Assembly (NCBI GenBank): GCA_963848115.1 | Contig: CAWKCP010000024.1 | Span: 124,001-188,000 of the forward strand | Length of the DNA: 64,000 nucleotides | Reading direction: 5' to 3' | Source of the DNA: JAWKOK01 sp963848115 | GTDB lineage: Bacteria; Chloroflexota; Anaerolineae; Caldilineales; Caldilineaceae | Notes under the pieces: generated by a model | What the model was told of the DNA's origin: nothing | Seen by the model: the letters and a program-made list of their open reading frames with translations, nothing else | Database searches by the model: none | In this document: positions 34,111-43,669 of the stretch, piece after piece | Layout of the letters: every line of letters begins with the position of its first letter | Numbering within the stretch: the first letter of the stretch is position 1 | Program-made: the position numbers and the translations under genes

Positions 34111-36324
34111 ATGGAAGGTTTCCTAAATTTGGCCTGGTTGGTACCGGTGCCACCATTTCTGGCGTTTGTGGCGATTATCCTGTTCCTGAATCGGAACAAG
34201 ACGGTCAGCTCGTACACCGCCATCGGTGGTGCGGCGCTCAGCCTGCTACTGGGATGGCCAATTGCTTTTACCGTATTCGCCGCTGAGCACTTTGGCGAAC
34301 ATCCCCATTATGGGGAGCTTTATACGATTCCCACAGGCCTCACTCAGATCGTGATTGGGTATCAGGTCGATCCGGCCAACGCATTGATGCTCTTCATGTC
34401 GACTTTCCTGATCCTGATGATTTTCATCTATTCCAAGGGGTACATGACCTTCCCTGCCCACCTGAGCAAGGCAGAATATCCGAAGGAGTATGCAGAGAAC
34501 AAGGACCCGAGATATAGCCGCTTCATGGCCTATAGCAGCCTCTTTGCAACCGGCATGTTTGGCCTGGTGCTCTCAAATTCACTCATCACTTTCTTCATCT
34601 TCTGGGAAATCATGGGCTTGTGCAGCTATCTCCTGATCGGTTTCTGGTATGAGAAACCTTCAGCTCAGGCTGCCGCCATAAAGGCCTTTATGACCACGCG
34701 CATCGGTGACGCCATCATGTTCATCGGCATGATGATTCTCTATGTCTACAGCGTGCCCAGCAGCCTGCGTTTCGAGACAGTACTCTCCGGCGAGAACTTG
34801 GAGCACTTGGCCCATACGATGATCGACCTGCCGATACTGGGCATGACGGTGCCGGTAATCGCACTGGTTTCGATTTTGATTTTCTTTGGCACTGTCGGCA
34901 AGAGCGCTCAGTTCCCGCTTCACGTCTGGCTGCCTGATGCCATGGAAGGCCCCACGCCTGTCAGCGCGATGATCCATGCGGCAACCATGGTCTCTGCCGG
35001 CGTCTTCCTGCTGATTCGTATGTTCCCCATGTTGTTGGTGGCTGGTGAGGTCTCACCCGGCGTGTTGCAGTTTATCGCCTTCATCGGCGCCTTTACGGCG
35101 CTCTTCGCCTCGACCATTGCAGTGGCTCAGTGGGATATCAAGCGTGTACTCGCCTATTCGACGATCAGCCAGCTTGGCTACATGGTCGCTGCCATCGGTA
35201 TCGGCGCCTACACGGCTGCACTCTTTCATCTGATCACACATGCTTTTTTCAAGGGGCTTCTCTTCTTGGGATCTGGTAGTGTCATCCATGGTGTTGAGCA
35301 TGGATTCCACCATGTGCACGAGCACGGTGAAGGACATGCCCACGCCGAGATTGAGCAACGCAGTGATGGGGATCTCGATACCGAAGATCCCCAGGATATG
35401 CGCAACATGGGTGGTTTGCTGAGTCGAATGCCACGTACGGGGTGGACGTTTATCATCGGTGGTATGGCATTGAGCGGTCTGCCCTTCCTGACTGCCGGCT
35501 TCTGGTCCAAAGATGAGATTCTGACCGTGGCCTGGGGTACGAATCGTTACTTTGTCTTCTGGACGTTGGTGATTGCGGCCTTCCTGACTGCGTTTTACAC
35601 CATGCGTCAGATCAGCCTCACGTTTTTCGGTGATCCCAGAACAGAGGGGGCGGAGCATGCTCCTGAGAGCGTCGGCAGTATGACGTGGCCGTTGATTTTG
35701 ATTACGCCTTTCGCCGTTGCGCTCGGTTGGTTTGGCATCCCGGATTCGTTCCCGGTGTTTGGCGTTGTTACGCCCAACTTTCTTGAAGGGTTGATAGAGC
35801 CGTATGTCGAGTATTATGCGCTTCATGTAGCGCATGCAAAATTCTCGTGGGTAGCCCTAGGCGCGTCATTCGTTGTTGTGTTTGGCGGATTGGGATCTGG
35901 CTATCTACTCTATGGCAAGGGATTGGCCAAAGGGCAGATTGACCCGTTGCGCAAGTGGCTGGGGCCTGTCTGGGTTCTGCTTCACAACAAGTACTACATC
36001 GATGAGGTCTATCAGCATACCGTCATCCCTTTCAACTTAGCGCTTGCGAAATTCCTCTATTGGGTCGACGATTTCTGGATTATCGATCCGCTGGTCAATA
36101 TGATTGGCCGGGTCAGCGTCTGGATCTCCGAGGTCAGTGCTGCCTTTGACCGCTGGGTGGTTGATGGCGTGGTAAACGGTGTTGCATCCATTACCGATGG
36201 TCTGGGCGTCTCAGTGCGTCGGATTCAGGATGGTCATATCCAGGTCTATCTGCTGGTTCTGGCAGTTTCGATTGCCATCTGGCTGTTGCTCGAAGCACTA
36301 CCGTTGGTCTTGACGCTTGTATAG
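34111..36324 (+). CDS. nuoL: NADH:quinone oxidoreductase subunit L, second set
   Basis: A 737-residue NuoL paralogue, about 100 longer than set 1. The pump motifs are present: FWEIMGLCSYLLIGFWYEKP, KSAQFPLHVWLPDAMEGPTP, SAMIHAATMVSAGVFLL, and KRVLAYSTISQLGYMVAAIG. Around residues 391-430 is a histidine-rich cytoplasm-or-exterior loop (HGVEHGFHHVHEHGEGHAHA) followed by an acidic stretch, absent from the set 1 NuoL. The C-terminus keeps the long lateral helix and last membrane segment. GAGGTTGAGCA precedes the ATG. Confidence 0.94.
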   Translation: MEGFLNLAWLVPVPPFLAFVAIILFLNRNKTVSSYTAIGGAALSLLLGWPIAFTVFAAEHFGEHPHYGELYTIPTGLTQIVIGYQVDPANALMLFMSTFLILMIFIYSKGYMTFPAHLSKAEYPKEYAENKDPRYSRFMAYSSLFATGMFGLVLSNSLITFFIFWEIMGLCSYLLIGFWYEKPSAQAAAIKAFMTTRIGDAIMFIGMMILYVYSVPSSLRFETVLSGENLEHLAHTMIDLPILGMTVPVIALVSILIFFGTVGKSAQFPLHVWLPDAMEGPTPVSAMIHAATMVSAGVFLLIRMFPMLLVAGEVSPGVLQFIAFIGAFTALFASTIAVAQWDIKRVLAYSTISQLGYMVAAIGIGAYTAALFHLITHAFFKGLLFLGSGSVIHGVEHGFHHVHEHGEGHAHAEIEQRSDGDLDTEDPQDMRNMGGLLSRMPRTGWTFIIGGMALSGLPFLTAGFWSKDEILTVAWGTNRYFVFWTLVIAAFLTAFYTMRQISLTFFGDPRTEGAEHAPESVGSMTWPLILITPFAVALGWFGIPDSFPVFGVVTPNFLEGLIEPYVEYYALHVAHAKFSWVALGASFVVVFGGLGSGYLLYGKGLAKGQIDPLRKWLGPVWVLLHNKYYIDEVYQHTVIPFNLALAKFLYWVDDFWIIDPLVNMIGRVSVWISEVSAAFDRWVVDGVVNGVASITDGLGVSVRRIQDGHIQVYLLVLAVSIAIWLLLEALPLVLTLV

Positions 36325-36464
36325 CGTCAACTCATCATTGGCCGTTGATTGTCTCTACAGATGGTTCGAGCATAGGTTTGAGACACTCGCGGCGTGAAAA
36401 TTATTGGTTAATTAGAAGCGAACTTTTTTGAACGCCAAAAAAAGGGTCTGCGGAGGAGCTATCC

Positions 36465-38063
36465 ATGGAATTCCTTAATCAATGGTTGTTGCCAGCGATT
36501 TTAATTTGGCCCGTTCTTGCTGCCATCATCACGATGTTCATCAAGAGCGAGAAGGCGATCAAGTGGTGGAGTATCATTTCTACTCTATTCCCACTTGGCC
36601 TTAGCATCTATATGATGGCTGCCTACGATTTCACCACAGGCGGCATGCAATTTGAAGTTAACGTTCCTTGGATCGAATCACTGGGGGCCAACTTCCATCT
36701 CGGTGTGGACGGACTGAGCGTACCGTTGATCTTCCTCACGGCGCTGCTCATGACGCTGAGCGTCTATTACAGTGCCGGTACGATCCGCATGCGTGTGAAG
36801 GAGTACTTTGTCTCCTTCCAGATTCTTGCGTTGAGCATGTTTGGCGTCTTCATGGCCTTGGACTACGTACTCTTCTATCTCTTCTGGGAGATTGGCCTGG
36901 TACCGATGTATCTGTTGATCGGTATCTGGGGCGGCCAAAATCGCTTCTATGCTTCGATCAAGTTCTTCATCTTCACCTTGGTCGGTTCCGTCGCCATGTT
37001 GTTGGCCATCCTTGGCACCTACTTCGCAACTGGCACGTTTGACATCCTGGAAGCGGCTCTGTTGCAGCCGTTCATGGACCTGCCGGCGGATCAGGCATTG
37101 TTGCTTTCGAGCCTGGCCTTCTGGGGTTTTTTCCTCGGCTTCGCTTTCAAAGTTCCCGCCTTCCCGTTCCACACCTGGCTGCCTGATGCCCATACAGAGG
37201 CCCCGACAGCCGGTAGTGTTATTCTGGCCGGCGTGCTGCTGAAGTTGGGCGCCTATGGCTTCCTTCGCATTATCCTGCCGACTTTCCCCTTCGCTGCCGA
37301 CTACTGGTCGATGTGGATCGTGGCACTGGGCGCGATCGCCATCGTATACGGTGCGTTCGTCTGTGTGGCTCAATCAGACCTTAAGCGGCTGATCGCCTAT
37401 AGCTCAGTCAGCCACATGGGCTATGTCATGTTGGCCATCGGCGCGGCTGCCCACACGTTTGGTTACACCGTAGAAGGTGAAAAAGTGCTGGCCGATCCGC
37501 GTATGGCTGAAAGCGCCGCAATGGCTATCAACGGTGCAACGCTCCAGATGTTCAATCATGGCATCATCACCGGCGCCCTCTTCCTTTTGGTCGGCGTGAT
37601 CTACGAACGCGCTCATACTCGGGACATCTCGAAATTCGGTGGGCTTGCCACCAAGATGCCCCACTACTACGGAATGTTCCTTGTCGCCGGGTTTGCCAGT
37701 TTGGGGCTGCCGGGTTTGGCAGGATTCTGGGCCGAGTTCTTCACCTTCCGAGGCGCCTTTGCTATCGTACCGTTCTGGGCCGCTTTCGGCGTCATCGGCA
37801 TTGTGATCACGGCCGTCTACATTCTTTGGCGAATTGTTCAGAACGTCTTCTTGGGCGAATACGATTCGACCAAACTAGACCACTGGACGACTGTTCAAGG
37901 TGAACATGCTGACGGTCCCACGGATATGGTTGCTTTCGAGAAAATTACCCTATGGCCGTTGATTCTTGGGATGTTCATTCTGGGTGTTTTCCCGACGCTG
38001 ATCCTGAGGTACTTCAACCTCTATTCTGTGGAACTGATCGAATTCGTTAAGAATGTCATTTAA
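36465..38063 (+). CDS. nuoM: NADH:quinone oxidoreductase subunit M, second set
   Basis: 532 residues, antiporter-like. The channel motif FWEIGLVPMYLLIGIWGGQN, the broken-helix region KVPAFPFHTWLPDAHTEAPT and KRLIAYSSVSHMGYVMLAIG are intact. An additional 20-residue insert (YTVEGEKVLADPRMAESAAM) follows that last motif and is absent in set 1. The tail is compact, without the repeat-encoded extension of the set 1 NuoM. Strong GGAGGAG site before the ATG. Confidence 0.94.
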   Translation: MEFLNQWLLPAILIWPVLAAIITMFIKSEKAIKWWSIISTLFPLGLSIYMMAAYDFTTGGMQFEVNVPWIESLGANFHLGVDGLSVPLIFLTALLMTLSVYYSAGTIRMRVKEYFVSFQILALSMFGVFMALDYVLFYLFWEIGLVPMYLLIGIWGGQNRFYASIKFFIFTLVGSVAMLLAILGTYFATGTFDILEAALLQPFMDLPADQALLLSSLAFWGFFLGFAFKVPAFPFHTWLPDAHTEAPTAGSVILAGVLLKLGAYGFLRIILPTFPFAADYWSMWIVALGAIAIVYGAFVCVAQSDLKRLIAYSSVSHMGYVMLAIGAAAHTFGYTVEGEKVLADPRMAESAAMAINGATLQMFNHGIITGALFLLVGVIYERAHTRDISKFGGLATKMPHYYGMFLVAGFASLGLPGLAGFWAEFFTFRGAFAIVPFWAAFGVIGIVITAVYILWRIVQNVFLGEYDSTKLDHWTTVQGEHADGPTDMVAFEKITLWPLILGMFILGVFPTLILRYFNLYSVELIEFVKNVI

Positions 38064-38078
38064 GCAAGGGGGCTCACT

Positions 38079-39590
38079 GTGGCCGTAGGTTCACTTGGCT
38101 CGCTACTGCCTGAGATCATCTTGTTTGTGGGCGGTACGCTGATACTACTACTTGATGCCGCCTTTGATGATGAAGGTGATTCAGGCATCGGATATATGAT
38201 GATATCGATCCTGTTCATCTTTGCCGCGCTGATCGGCGCCATCTTCCAGATGGGCATGGATCCGCATACGGCGATGTATATGATTGAGGTCGATCCGTTT
38301 GCAGCTTTTCTGAAGATCGCTGTTTTTGTGGGTATGATGCTGGTGGCTGTGGCAGGCGGTGTGCATATTAACAGCCGCACAAAGGGCCATGGCGAATTCT
38401 GGTCGCTCTACCTGTATGTTACGCTGGCGATGAGCGTGGCCGTGGGTGCCGGCAATCTGCTGATGATCTTCCTGGCGATCGAATTTTTGTCCATCACCAG
38501 CTATCTGCTGGTCGGCTTCCTGCGCGATAATGGGCGCAGCGTTGAAGCAGGTGTGAAGTATTTCCTCTACGGTTCCGTTGCTTCGTCCGTCATGCTCTAC
38601 GGTATGAGTCTGCTCTACGGCGCCAGCGGCTCGCTCAATCTGAGTGAAATTTCTGCGGCATTTGCGGCCAATGAACATATCGCTTTGGTCGCCATTCCTG
38701 CCATGCTGTTGACGCTGGTCGGGCTTGGCTTCAAAGCAAGCTTGGCGCCATTCTTTCAATGGGCGCCGGATACCTACGACGGGGCGCCGACGCCCGTCAC
38801 GGCTTACCTTTCGACTGCATCGAAGGCTGTTGGCTTCGCCGTCATGGCCCGTGTACTCATAGTCGGCTTGGGTGGATTTAATGCTGACTGGGTGCCGATG
38901 CTGGCGGGTCTGAGTGTGTTGACCATGAGCGCAGGCAACTTGATGGCCTTACGACAGTCGAGTGTCAAGCGAATGCTGGCCTATAGCTCAATTGCCCAGG
39001 CCGGATACATTCTGATGGGGCTGGTTTCGGTGGTCACTGTTGCGAAGGCCGACCTGGCTGTGTTGACCATGAACGGGCTCAACGGCATGCTCATCTATCT
39101 GTTTGCCTACCTGTTCACCAACGTCGGGGCCTTCATGGTCGTTATGGCTGTTGAAGAATATACCGGTAGTCACGATATCAGCGCCTACAACGGACTGGTC
39201 AAACGGGCCCCAGCCTTGGCCTGGTCCATGCTTATTTTTCTCTTGAGTCTGACCGGGATTCCAGCCACCGGCGGCTTCATCGGCAAGTTCTTCGTCTTTG
39301 GCGCTGCGGTGCAGCACCAGTATTTCTGGTTGGTTGTCATTGCCCTGATCAATGTGGGCATTTCAGCGTTCTACTATCTGAACGTCGTCCGGGCCATGTT
39401 CTTTGTCTCTGCCGAGCAAGCTGAGTATGGTGATGGCAGCCCATCGACTGGTGGATTCTCGGTCTCCATTCCAGTGCAAATTGCAGTGATCGTCTGTGTC
39501 GGTGCAACGCTCTGGATCGGTCTCTATCCGACCAACGTAATCAACTGGGCAAACGATGCCTCTCGTTATCTCTTGACGCTTTCGCTTTAG
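38079..39590 (+). CDS. nuoN: NADH:quinone oxidoreductase subunit N, second set
   Basis: 503 residues; starts with GTG at 38079 after AAGGGGG, 15 bp from the nuoM stop. Motifs: IFLAIEFLSITSYLLVGFLR with the channel glutamate, KASLAPFFQWAPDTYDGAPT, and KRMLAYSSIAQAGYILMGLV. It closes the second cluster and is followed by a strong terminator, so this cluster ends without any peripheral-arm gene. Confidence 0.93.
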   Translation: MAVGSLGSLLPEIILFVGGTLILLLDAAFDDEGDSGIGYMMISILFIFAALIGAIFQMGMDPHTAMYMIEVDPFAAFLKIAVFVGMMLVAVAGGVHINSRTKGHGEFWSLYLYVTLAMSVAVGAGNLLMIFLAIEFLSITSYLLVGFLRDNGRSVEAGVKYFLYGSVASSVMLYGMSLLYGASGSLNLSEISAAFAANEHIALVAIPAMLLTLVGLGFKASLAPFFQWAPDTYDGAPTPVTAYLSTASKAVGFAVMARVLIVGLGGFNADWVPMLAGLSVLTMSAGNLMALRQSSVKRMLAYSSIAQAGYILMGLVSVVTVAKADLAVLTMNGLNGMLIYLFAYLFTNVGAFMVVMAVEEYTGSHDISAYNGLVKRAPALAWSMLIFLLSLTGIPATGGFIGKFFVFGAAVQHQYFWLVVIALINVGISAFYYLNVVRAMFFVSAEQAEYGDGSPSTGGFSVSIPVQIAVIVCVGATLWIGLYPTNVINWANDASRYLLTLSL

Positions 39591-39634
39591 CGACTACAGC
39601 ATCTGCTTCAAGCAATTGCGAATCGAAACAACTG

Positions 39635-39680
39635 CGTCAGGGGATGTTGATGGATCCGTCAACATCCCCTGACGTTTTTT
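39635..39680 (+). terminator. Intrinsic terminator after nuo operon 2
   Basis: Perfect 16-bp stem (39635-39650 with 39659-39674; cgtcaggggatgttga) with an 8-nt loop, followed by tttttt (39675-39680). A textbook Rho-independent terminator on the plus strand. Confidence 0.9.
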
Positions 39681-39698
39681 GTTGCACGGGTTGCCTAG

Positions 39699-39704
39699 TA
39701 TACT
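39699..39704 (+). promoter_or_regulatory. -10 element candidate for the BNR-repeat gene
   Basis: TATACT at 39699-39704, just after the nuo terminator. The -35 at the right spacing (tttttg, inside the T-tract) is weak. Confidence 0.3.
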
Positions 39705-39781
39705 TGAGATAGATCTATGGATGGGGCAGCTCCGATTGATCACTGTTGGAAATTCTCGCTGTCGCAAAAGGTGCCGATCTA

Positions 39782-41602
39782 GTGGTTTTGTACAGGCAAG
39801 CATTGAAGCGAACACTGTTGGCGGGGGGCGCTCTGCTAACGCTTTTTGGCATCCTCGTGCCGATTTGGGTGAAGGCACAGGAAGGGATTGTCCCCACGCG
39901 CAATGTGCCCATCACGTTGGCGGTGCAACCTGGCAAGCCCGATTTCGCGCTCGTCGGCACCCTGAATGCACCAGATCCGGATAACATCTATCGAACCCAG
40001 GACGGCGCTGTCAGTTGGTCAGCGGCCATGGATGGGGTTGAGCCCAATATCAGCGTGGCAGGACTGACCTATAATCCGCGTAATGCCAATATGGTCTTCG
40101 CTGGTGATGGCGGTTTTGGCTACCTCTACCGAAGTGACAACGGGGGAACCACTTGGCAGGAAGTGCCTGGATTCCGCGACCTGTTGAGTGAAAATAGCGC
40201 CATCGCAGATCTATATTCGACTGTAGAGCTGCGCAAGTCGGTCTTCTACGTTTCTACGCGTTACGAAGGCGTATTTCGTTCTGAAGATGACGGCCTTACC
40301 TGGACGCAGTTGAAGGATGGTCTTACAGGTGAGGCGAGCCGGGTCCGCGCAGTCATTCGATTCGACGACGAACTCTATGCAGGTACCCATGATGGTCTCT
40401 ATGTGTTGCCTCCCGGTACGACGGTCTGGGAAAAGGTTGCCGGTTTTCCGTCGCCCTCGATTGTCTATTCCTTTGCATCTGATGGGAATAGAGTGCTCTA
40501 TGCAGGAACGGAACAAGGCCTCTTTTTCAGCGAAGATGGACTGACCTGGGAGCGAGAGCGCAATCTGCCTCAGTCTACCATCTACAGTATTGCAACAACA
40601 GGGTCGAACGTGGTTGTCGGCAGCGCCGTCGGACTTTGGGTCGGCAAAGATGAACAGTGGCAACCCTCACTGTTGAACGGCGTCGACTATAGTGGTGTCG
40701 TCTATGCTGTGGCCAACGCGCCGCAGGCCCCGCGTACGCTCTACGCTGCTACAGAGTTTGACTGGGTACTGCGCAGTGATGATGAAGGGTTCAATTTCTT
40801 TGCGTCCGCTGCGATGCCTACACTGGATGTGGCTGCTGCACTGGCAACGCCGACGCCAACGCCGACATCGACCAGCACCCCTACAGCGACACCGACTGAA
40901 ACATCAACCGCAACCCCAACGGCAACTGCAACCGACACAGCCACGCCAACCGAGACGCCACTACCAACAGATACACCGACGTCCACCCCCACACGGACGC
41001 CGACAGCCACACGCACACCAACGTCGACACCTACCCTTGTATCGGTGCTAGATGTAGAATCGACACCTTTCGGAACGTCGACTGTGGTTGCAGCTGGTCC
41101 TTTGACCACGACTGGAGCGATGAGTATCGCGGTCGACCTGCCGGGTGCTCCTTTGATCACGGATACAGTCGAACCAACGGAGACGACATCGATCACGACG
41201 ACGCCTGATCAAGGAGATGGCGATGAACTTATCGAAGATGAGGTTGTCGGAGCCGAGGATGTGACAGAGACACTGCCGATCTCTATCCCTGGTTCGCTTC
41301 CAATCGCGATCGACGTACCGACCGCGGAGCCGTTGCTGCCAACTCTCACATTGACACCGACACCAACCATTACAGCGTCGCCGACCGCGACCAACACCGA
41401 GACACCCGCTCCAACAGAGACGCCTTCACCGTCTGCTACGCCAACGGAGATCCCTACGCCGACACAAACACCGATTCCTGTTGACATTGCCGCGGTTGTC
41501 TACGAGACACTGCCGTCCGTCTTCGTAGGGCTGGGCCTGTTGCTATTTGCATTTGTGCTCGGCGCTGGTATTTCCATTGTGCGTGGTCCCAAGGATATCT
41601 AA
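39782..41602 (+). CDS. Surface-anchored BNR/sortilin-type beta-propeller protein with Thr-Pro-rich stalk
   Basis: The N-terminus is a signal peptide (KRTLLAGGALLTLFGILVPI, likely cut after KAQ). About 330 residues follow with repeated Asp-box-like units: YRSDNGGTTWQEV, FRSEDDGLTWTQL, FFSEDGLTWERER, LRSDDEGFNFF. This is typical of BNR propellers related to sortilin and plant photosystem II assembly factors. Two long stretches of TPTPT/TATPTET repeats form extended linkers, and one C-terminal helix (VFVGLGLLLFAFVLGAGISI) with a basic tail anchors it. The GTG at 39782 with AAAAGGTG upstream is preferred; the frame is open to a TTG at 39746. Ligand unknown. Confidence 0.7.
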   Translation: MVLYRQALKRTLLAGGALLTLFGILVPIWVKAQEGIVPTRNVPITLAVQPGKPDFALVGTLNAPDPDNIYRTQDGAVSWSAAMDGVEPNISVAGLTYNPRNANMVFAGDGGFGYLYRSDNGGTTWQEVPGFRDLLSENSAIADLYSTVELRKSVFYVSTRYEGVFRSEDDGLTWTQLKDGLTGEASRVRAVIRFDDELYAGTHDGLYVLPPGTTVWEKVAGFPSPSIVYSFASDGNRVLYAGTEQGLFFSEDGLTWERERNLPQSTIYSIATTGSNVVVGSAVGLWVGKDEQWQPSLLNGVDYSGVVYAVANAPQAPRTLYAATEFDWVLRSDDEGFNFFASAAMPTLDVAAALATPTPTPTSTSTPTATPTETSTATPTATATDTATPTETPLPTDTPTSTPTRTPTATRTPTSTPTLVSVLDVESTPFGTSTVVAAGPLTTTGAMSIAVDLPGAPLITDTVEPTETTSITTTPDQGDGDELIEDEVVGAEDVTETLPISIPGSLPIAIDVPTAEPLLPTLTLTPTPTITASPTATNTETPAPTETPSPSATPTEIPTPTQTPIPVDIAAVVYETLPSVFVGLGLLLFAFVLGAGISIVRGPKDI

Positions 41603-41634
41603 ACTAAAGACGCTGCCAGATCAGATCCTTTGGA

Positions 41635-41698
41635 ATTGAGAGATTTTGGCCTTCGGCCTGAGATTGGGGGATTCCTGACGAGTCCGCAATCTCTCAAT
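41635..41698. repeat. Inverted repeat upstream of murE
   Basis: attgagagatt (41635-41645) pairs perfectly with aatctctcaat (41688-41698); a second small hairpin (ggccttcggcc, 41648-41658) lies in the loop. No T-tract follows, so it may be a cruciform or regulatory site between the BNR gene and murE. Confidence 0.45.
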
Positions 41699-41735
41699 CC
41701 CTGAAACTGGACTCAACCTGTTTTCACTTCCGTTC

Positions 41736-43379
41736 ATGCCAACAACACTTAGTTTTGACCGGCTACTCGCCCTCTTAGGTGCTCCCAAAAAAGCCAGTCT
41801 GACGGAAGACTGGCCGGCCATCGTCGATGTCACCGGCGACAACCGCACGGTACGTCCCGGCACGCTGTTTGTGGCGATTGCAGGAGCGAGTTTTGATGGA
41901 CACCGTTTCATCCCCGATGCCATCGAGCGAGGTGCAGCGGTCGTCGTCGGAACTGAATCGGAAGAGGCATTGACTGCACAAGGTGTTGATCTGTCGCTTC
42001 CCTACATTCGCGTACCTGATAGCCGTCTTGCTCTGGCGTGGTGTAGCGCTGCTCTACACGGTTATCCCAGCCGTTCCATGGCTGTGATCGGTATCACTGG
42101 AACAGACGGCAAGACCAGCACATCGACGATTCTTGAATCGATATTGCAGACGGCCACCGTGGATGAACTCGCGTCTCAGGGGCGAGTTGGCGTCATCACG
42201 ACGCTTGGGGCTCGACTCGGCGGACAGGACCATGATACAGGCTATCACGTGACCACGCCCGATGCGCCTGTCGTTCAACGGTTTCTGGCTGATATGCGTG
42301 CAGCAGGATGCAGCCACGCTATCATCGAAAGCACTAGCCACGGCCTTGCGCAGGGACGGGTCATGGCTGTCGATTTTGATATCGCTGCGGTTACCAATAT
42401 CACCCACGAACACCTTGACTATCATGGTTCCTGGGATGCCTATGCGTCTGCCAAGGGGGAGCTGTTTCGCTTCCTCTTCAGCACTGCGCAGAAGAAGGGG
42501 ATCCCCAAGGTGGCCGTGCTCAATGCCGATGATCCGGCAAGCTATCAGTTTTTGTCGGCGGTACTGGCTGAAGAAGGGTCCGATGCCGGGCAAGAGGTAC
42601 GAATCCGTAGCTACGGTATCGGAAGAGATCTGCCGGCATCTGAAGTGGACGCCATTGACGTACGCGCAGGCGATATAGTCTACCATCCGAATCGTACGAC
42701 ATTCACAGTCCGGCACTGCCGCGGAACGTTTGAAGTAGAAACGAATCTAGTCGGCGACTTCAACGTCCAGAACATTCTCTGTGCAGCGACTGTCGCTCTT
42801 GAGCTGAATCTCCCCGAAGGCGAGATTCAGCGCGGCATTCGCTCTTTGTCCGGGATCGTAGGGCGTATGGAGCGTATTGACCGCGGGCAGTCGTTTCTGG
42901 CCTTGGTAGACTTCGCCCATTCGCCGGCCAGCCTTGAACGAGCGCTGACGACGCTGCGCACTGTGGCGCTTTCGCAGAAATCCGGGCGTGCCGGTTCGGG
43001 CGGACGTATCTACGCGATCTTCGGTTCGGCCGGTCTGCGAGATAGGGAGAAACGCTTCCTTATGGGGCAGGTGAGTGGACGTTTGGCTGACTACACTGTG
43101 ATCACAGCCGAGGATCCGCGCACGGAAGATCTCAACGAGATCAATCGGTCCATTGAAGCGGGGCTGCTCACAGAGGCGGAAGCCGGTTCTTACGCGATTG
43201 TGTCGGATCGGGCAGAAGCTATCCAGTACGCGGTCGACCTGGCCGAGGCGGGTGATATCGTCGTTGCCTTTGGCAAAGGACATGAGCGCACTATGTGCTT
43301 TGGCGAAACCGAGTTTCCGTGGAGCGATCAGGATGCGGTTGCGCGTGCACTGGATCTCCGCCTTGTGCGTTTGGAGTGA
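41736..43379 (+). CDS. murE: UDP-N-acetylmuramoyl-tripeptide synthetase, MurE type
   Basis: Adds the third amino acid to UDP-MurNAc-L-Ala-D-Glu in the cytoplasm. Domains: N-terminal UDP-binding (to about 110), central ATP-binding with P-loop TGTDGKTS at 121-128 and THEHLDYHGSWDAYASAKGE, whose lysine is the usual carbamylated one, and the C-terminal amino-acid domain with GKGHERT. The specificity motif that is DNPR in DAP-adding and DNPA/DDPN-like in Lys-adding enzymes reads EDPR (459-462), so the added residue (DAP, Lys or Orn) cannot be assigned with certainty. It stands apart from other mur genes, between two surface-protein genes. Confidence 0.88.
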   Translation: MPTTLSFDRLLALLGAPKKASLTEDWPAIVDVTGDNRTVRPGTLFVAIAGASFDGHRFIPDAIERGAAVVVGTESEEALTAQGVDLSLPYIRVPDSRLALAWCSAALHGYPSRSMAVIGITGTDGKTSTSTILESILQTATVDELASQGRVGVITTLGARLGGQDHDTGYHVTTPDAPVVQRFLADMRAAGCSHAIIESTSHGLAQGRVMAVDFDIAAVTNITHEHLDYHGSWDAYASAKGELFRFLFSTAQKKGIPKVAVLNADDPASYQFLSAVLAEEGSDAGQEVRIRSYGIGRDLPASEVDAIDVRAGDIVYHPNRTTFTVRHCRGTFEVETNLVGDFNVQNILCAATVALELNLPEGEIQRGIRSLSGIVGRMERIDRGQSFLALVDFAHSPASLERALTTLRTVALSQKSGRAGSGGRIYAIFGSAGLRDREKRFLMGQVSGRLADYTVITAEDPRTEDLNEINRSIEAGLLTEAEAGSYAIVSDRAEAIQYAVDLAEAGDIVVAFGKGHERTMCFGETEFPWSDQDAVARALDLRLVRLE

Positions 43380-43459
43380 CTCAAAAATGCTTCTGACGTT
43401 TTCACCAATCCGGTCTGGATGACCCTCAAGAAAGCCCCATCCCAGCGCGTCAACGTTGC

Positions 43460-43488
43460 TTGTACGTTGGAAAAAGTTGGTGTATTAT
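43460..43488 (+). promoter_or_regulatory. Promoter candidate for the four-repeat lipoprotein
   Basis: -35 TTGTAC (43460-43465), 17-bp spacer, -10 TATTAT (43483-43488), about 180 bp upstream of the lipoprotein start. The remaining part of the 290-bp gap 43380-43669 shows nothing else clear. Confidence 0.55.
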
Positions 43489-43669
43489 TGAAAACGATCA
43501 TCGTGCAATGAAAGTGGTTGCTCGACCACTGGTACATCTAGATATCAATGCCACACCAGAAAAATCGAGTGCACGGCTCTGTAGAGGACCATTCTCTCCG
43601 TCGTGATACCCTAGATGCTGTCTAAATATCCACATATTTCTCGAAACGATCTCATAAAGGAGACTGCAC

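Noticed and set aside
40741..41487. Long minus-strand frames rich in Val/Gly opposite the BNR protein's linkers
   Set aside because: They are the reverse-strand reading of the Thr-Pro repeats (ACN CCN codons) and have no start site or family match.
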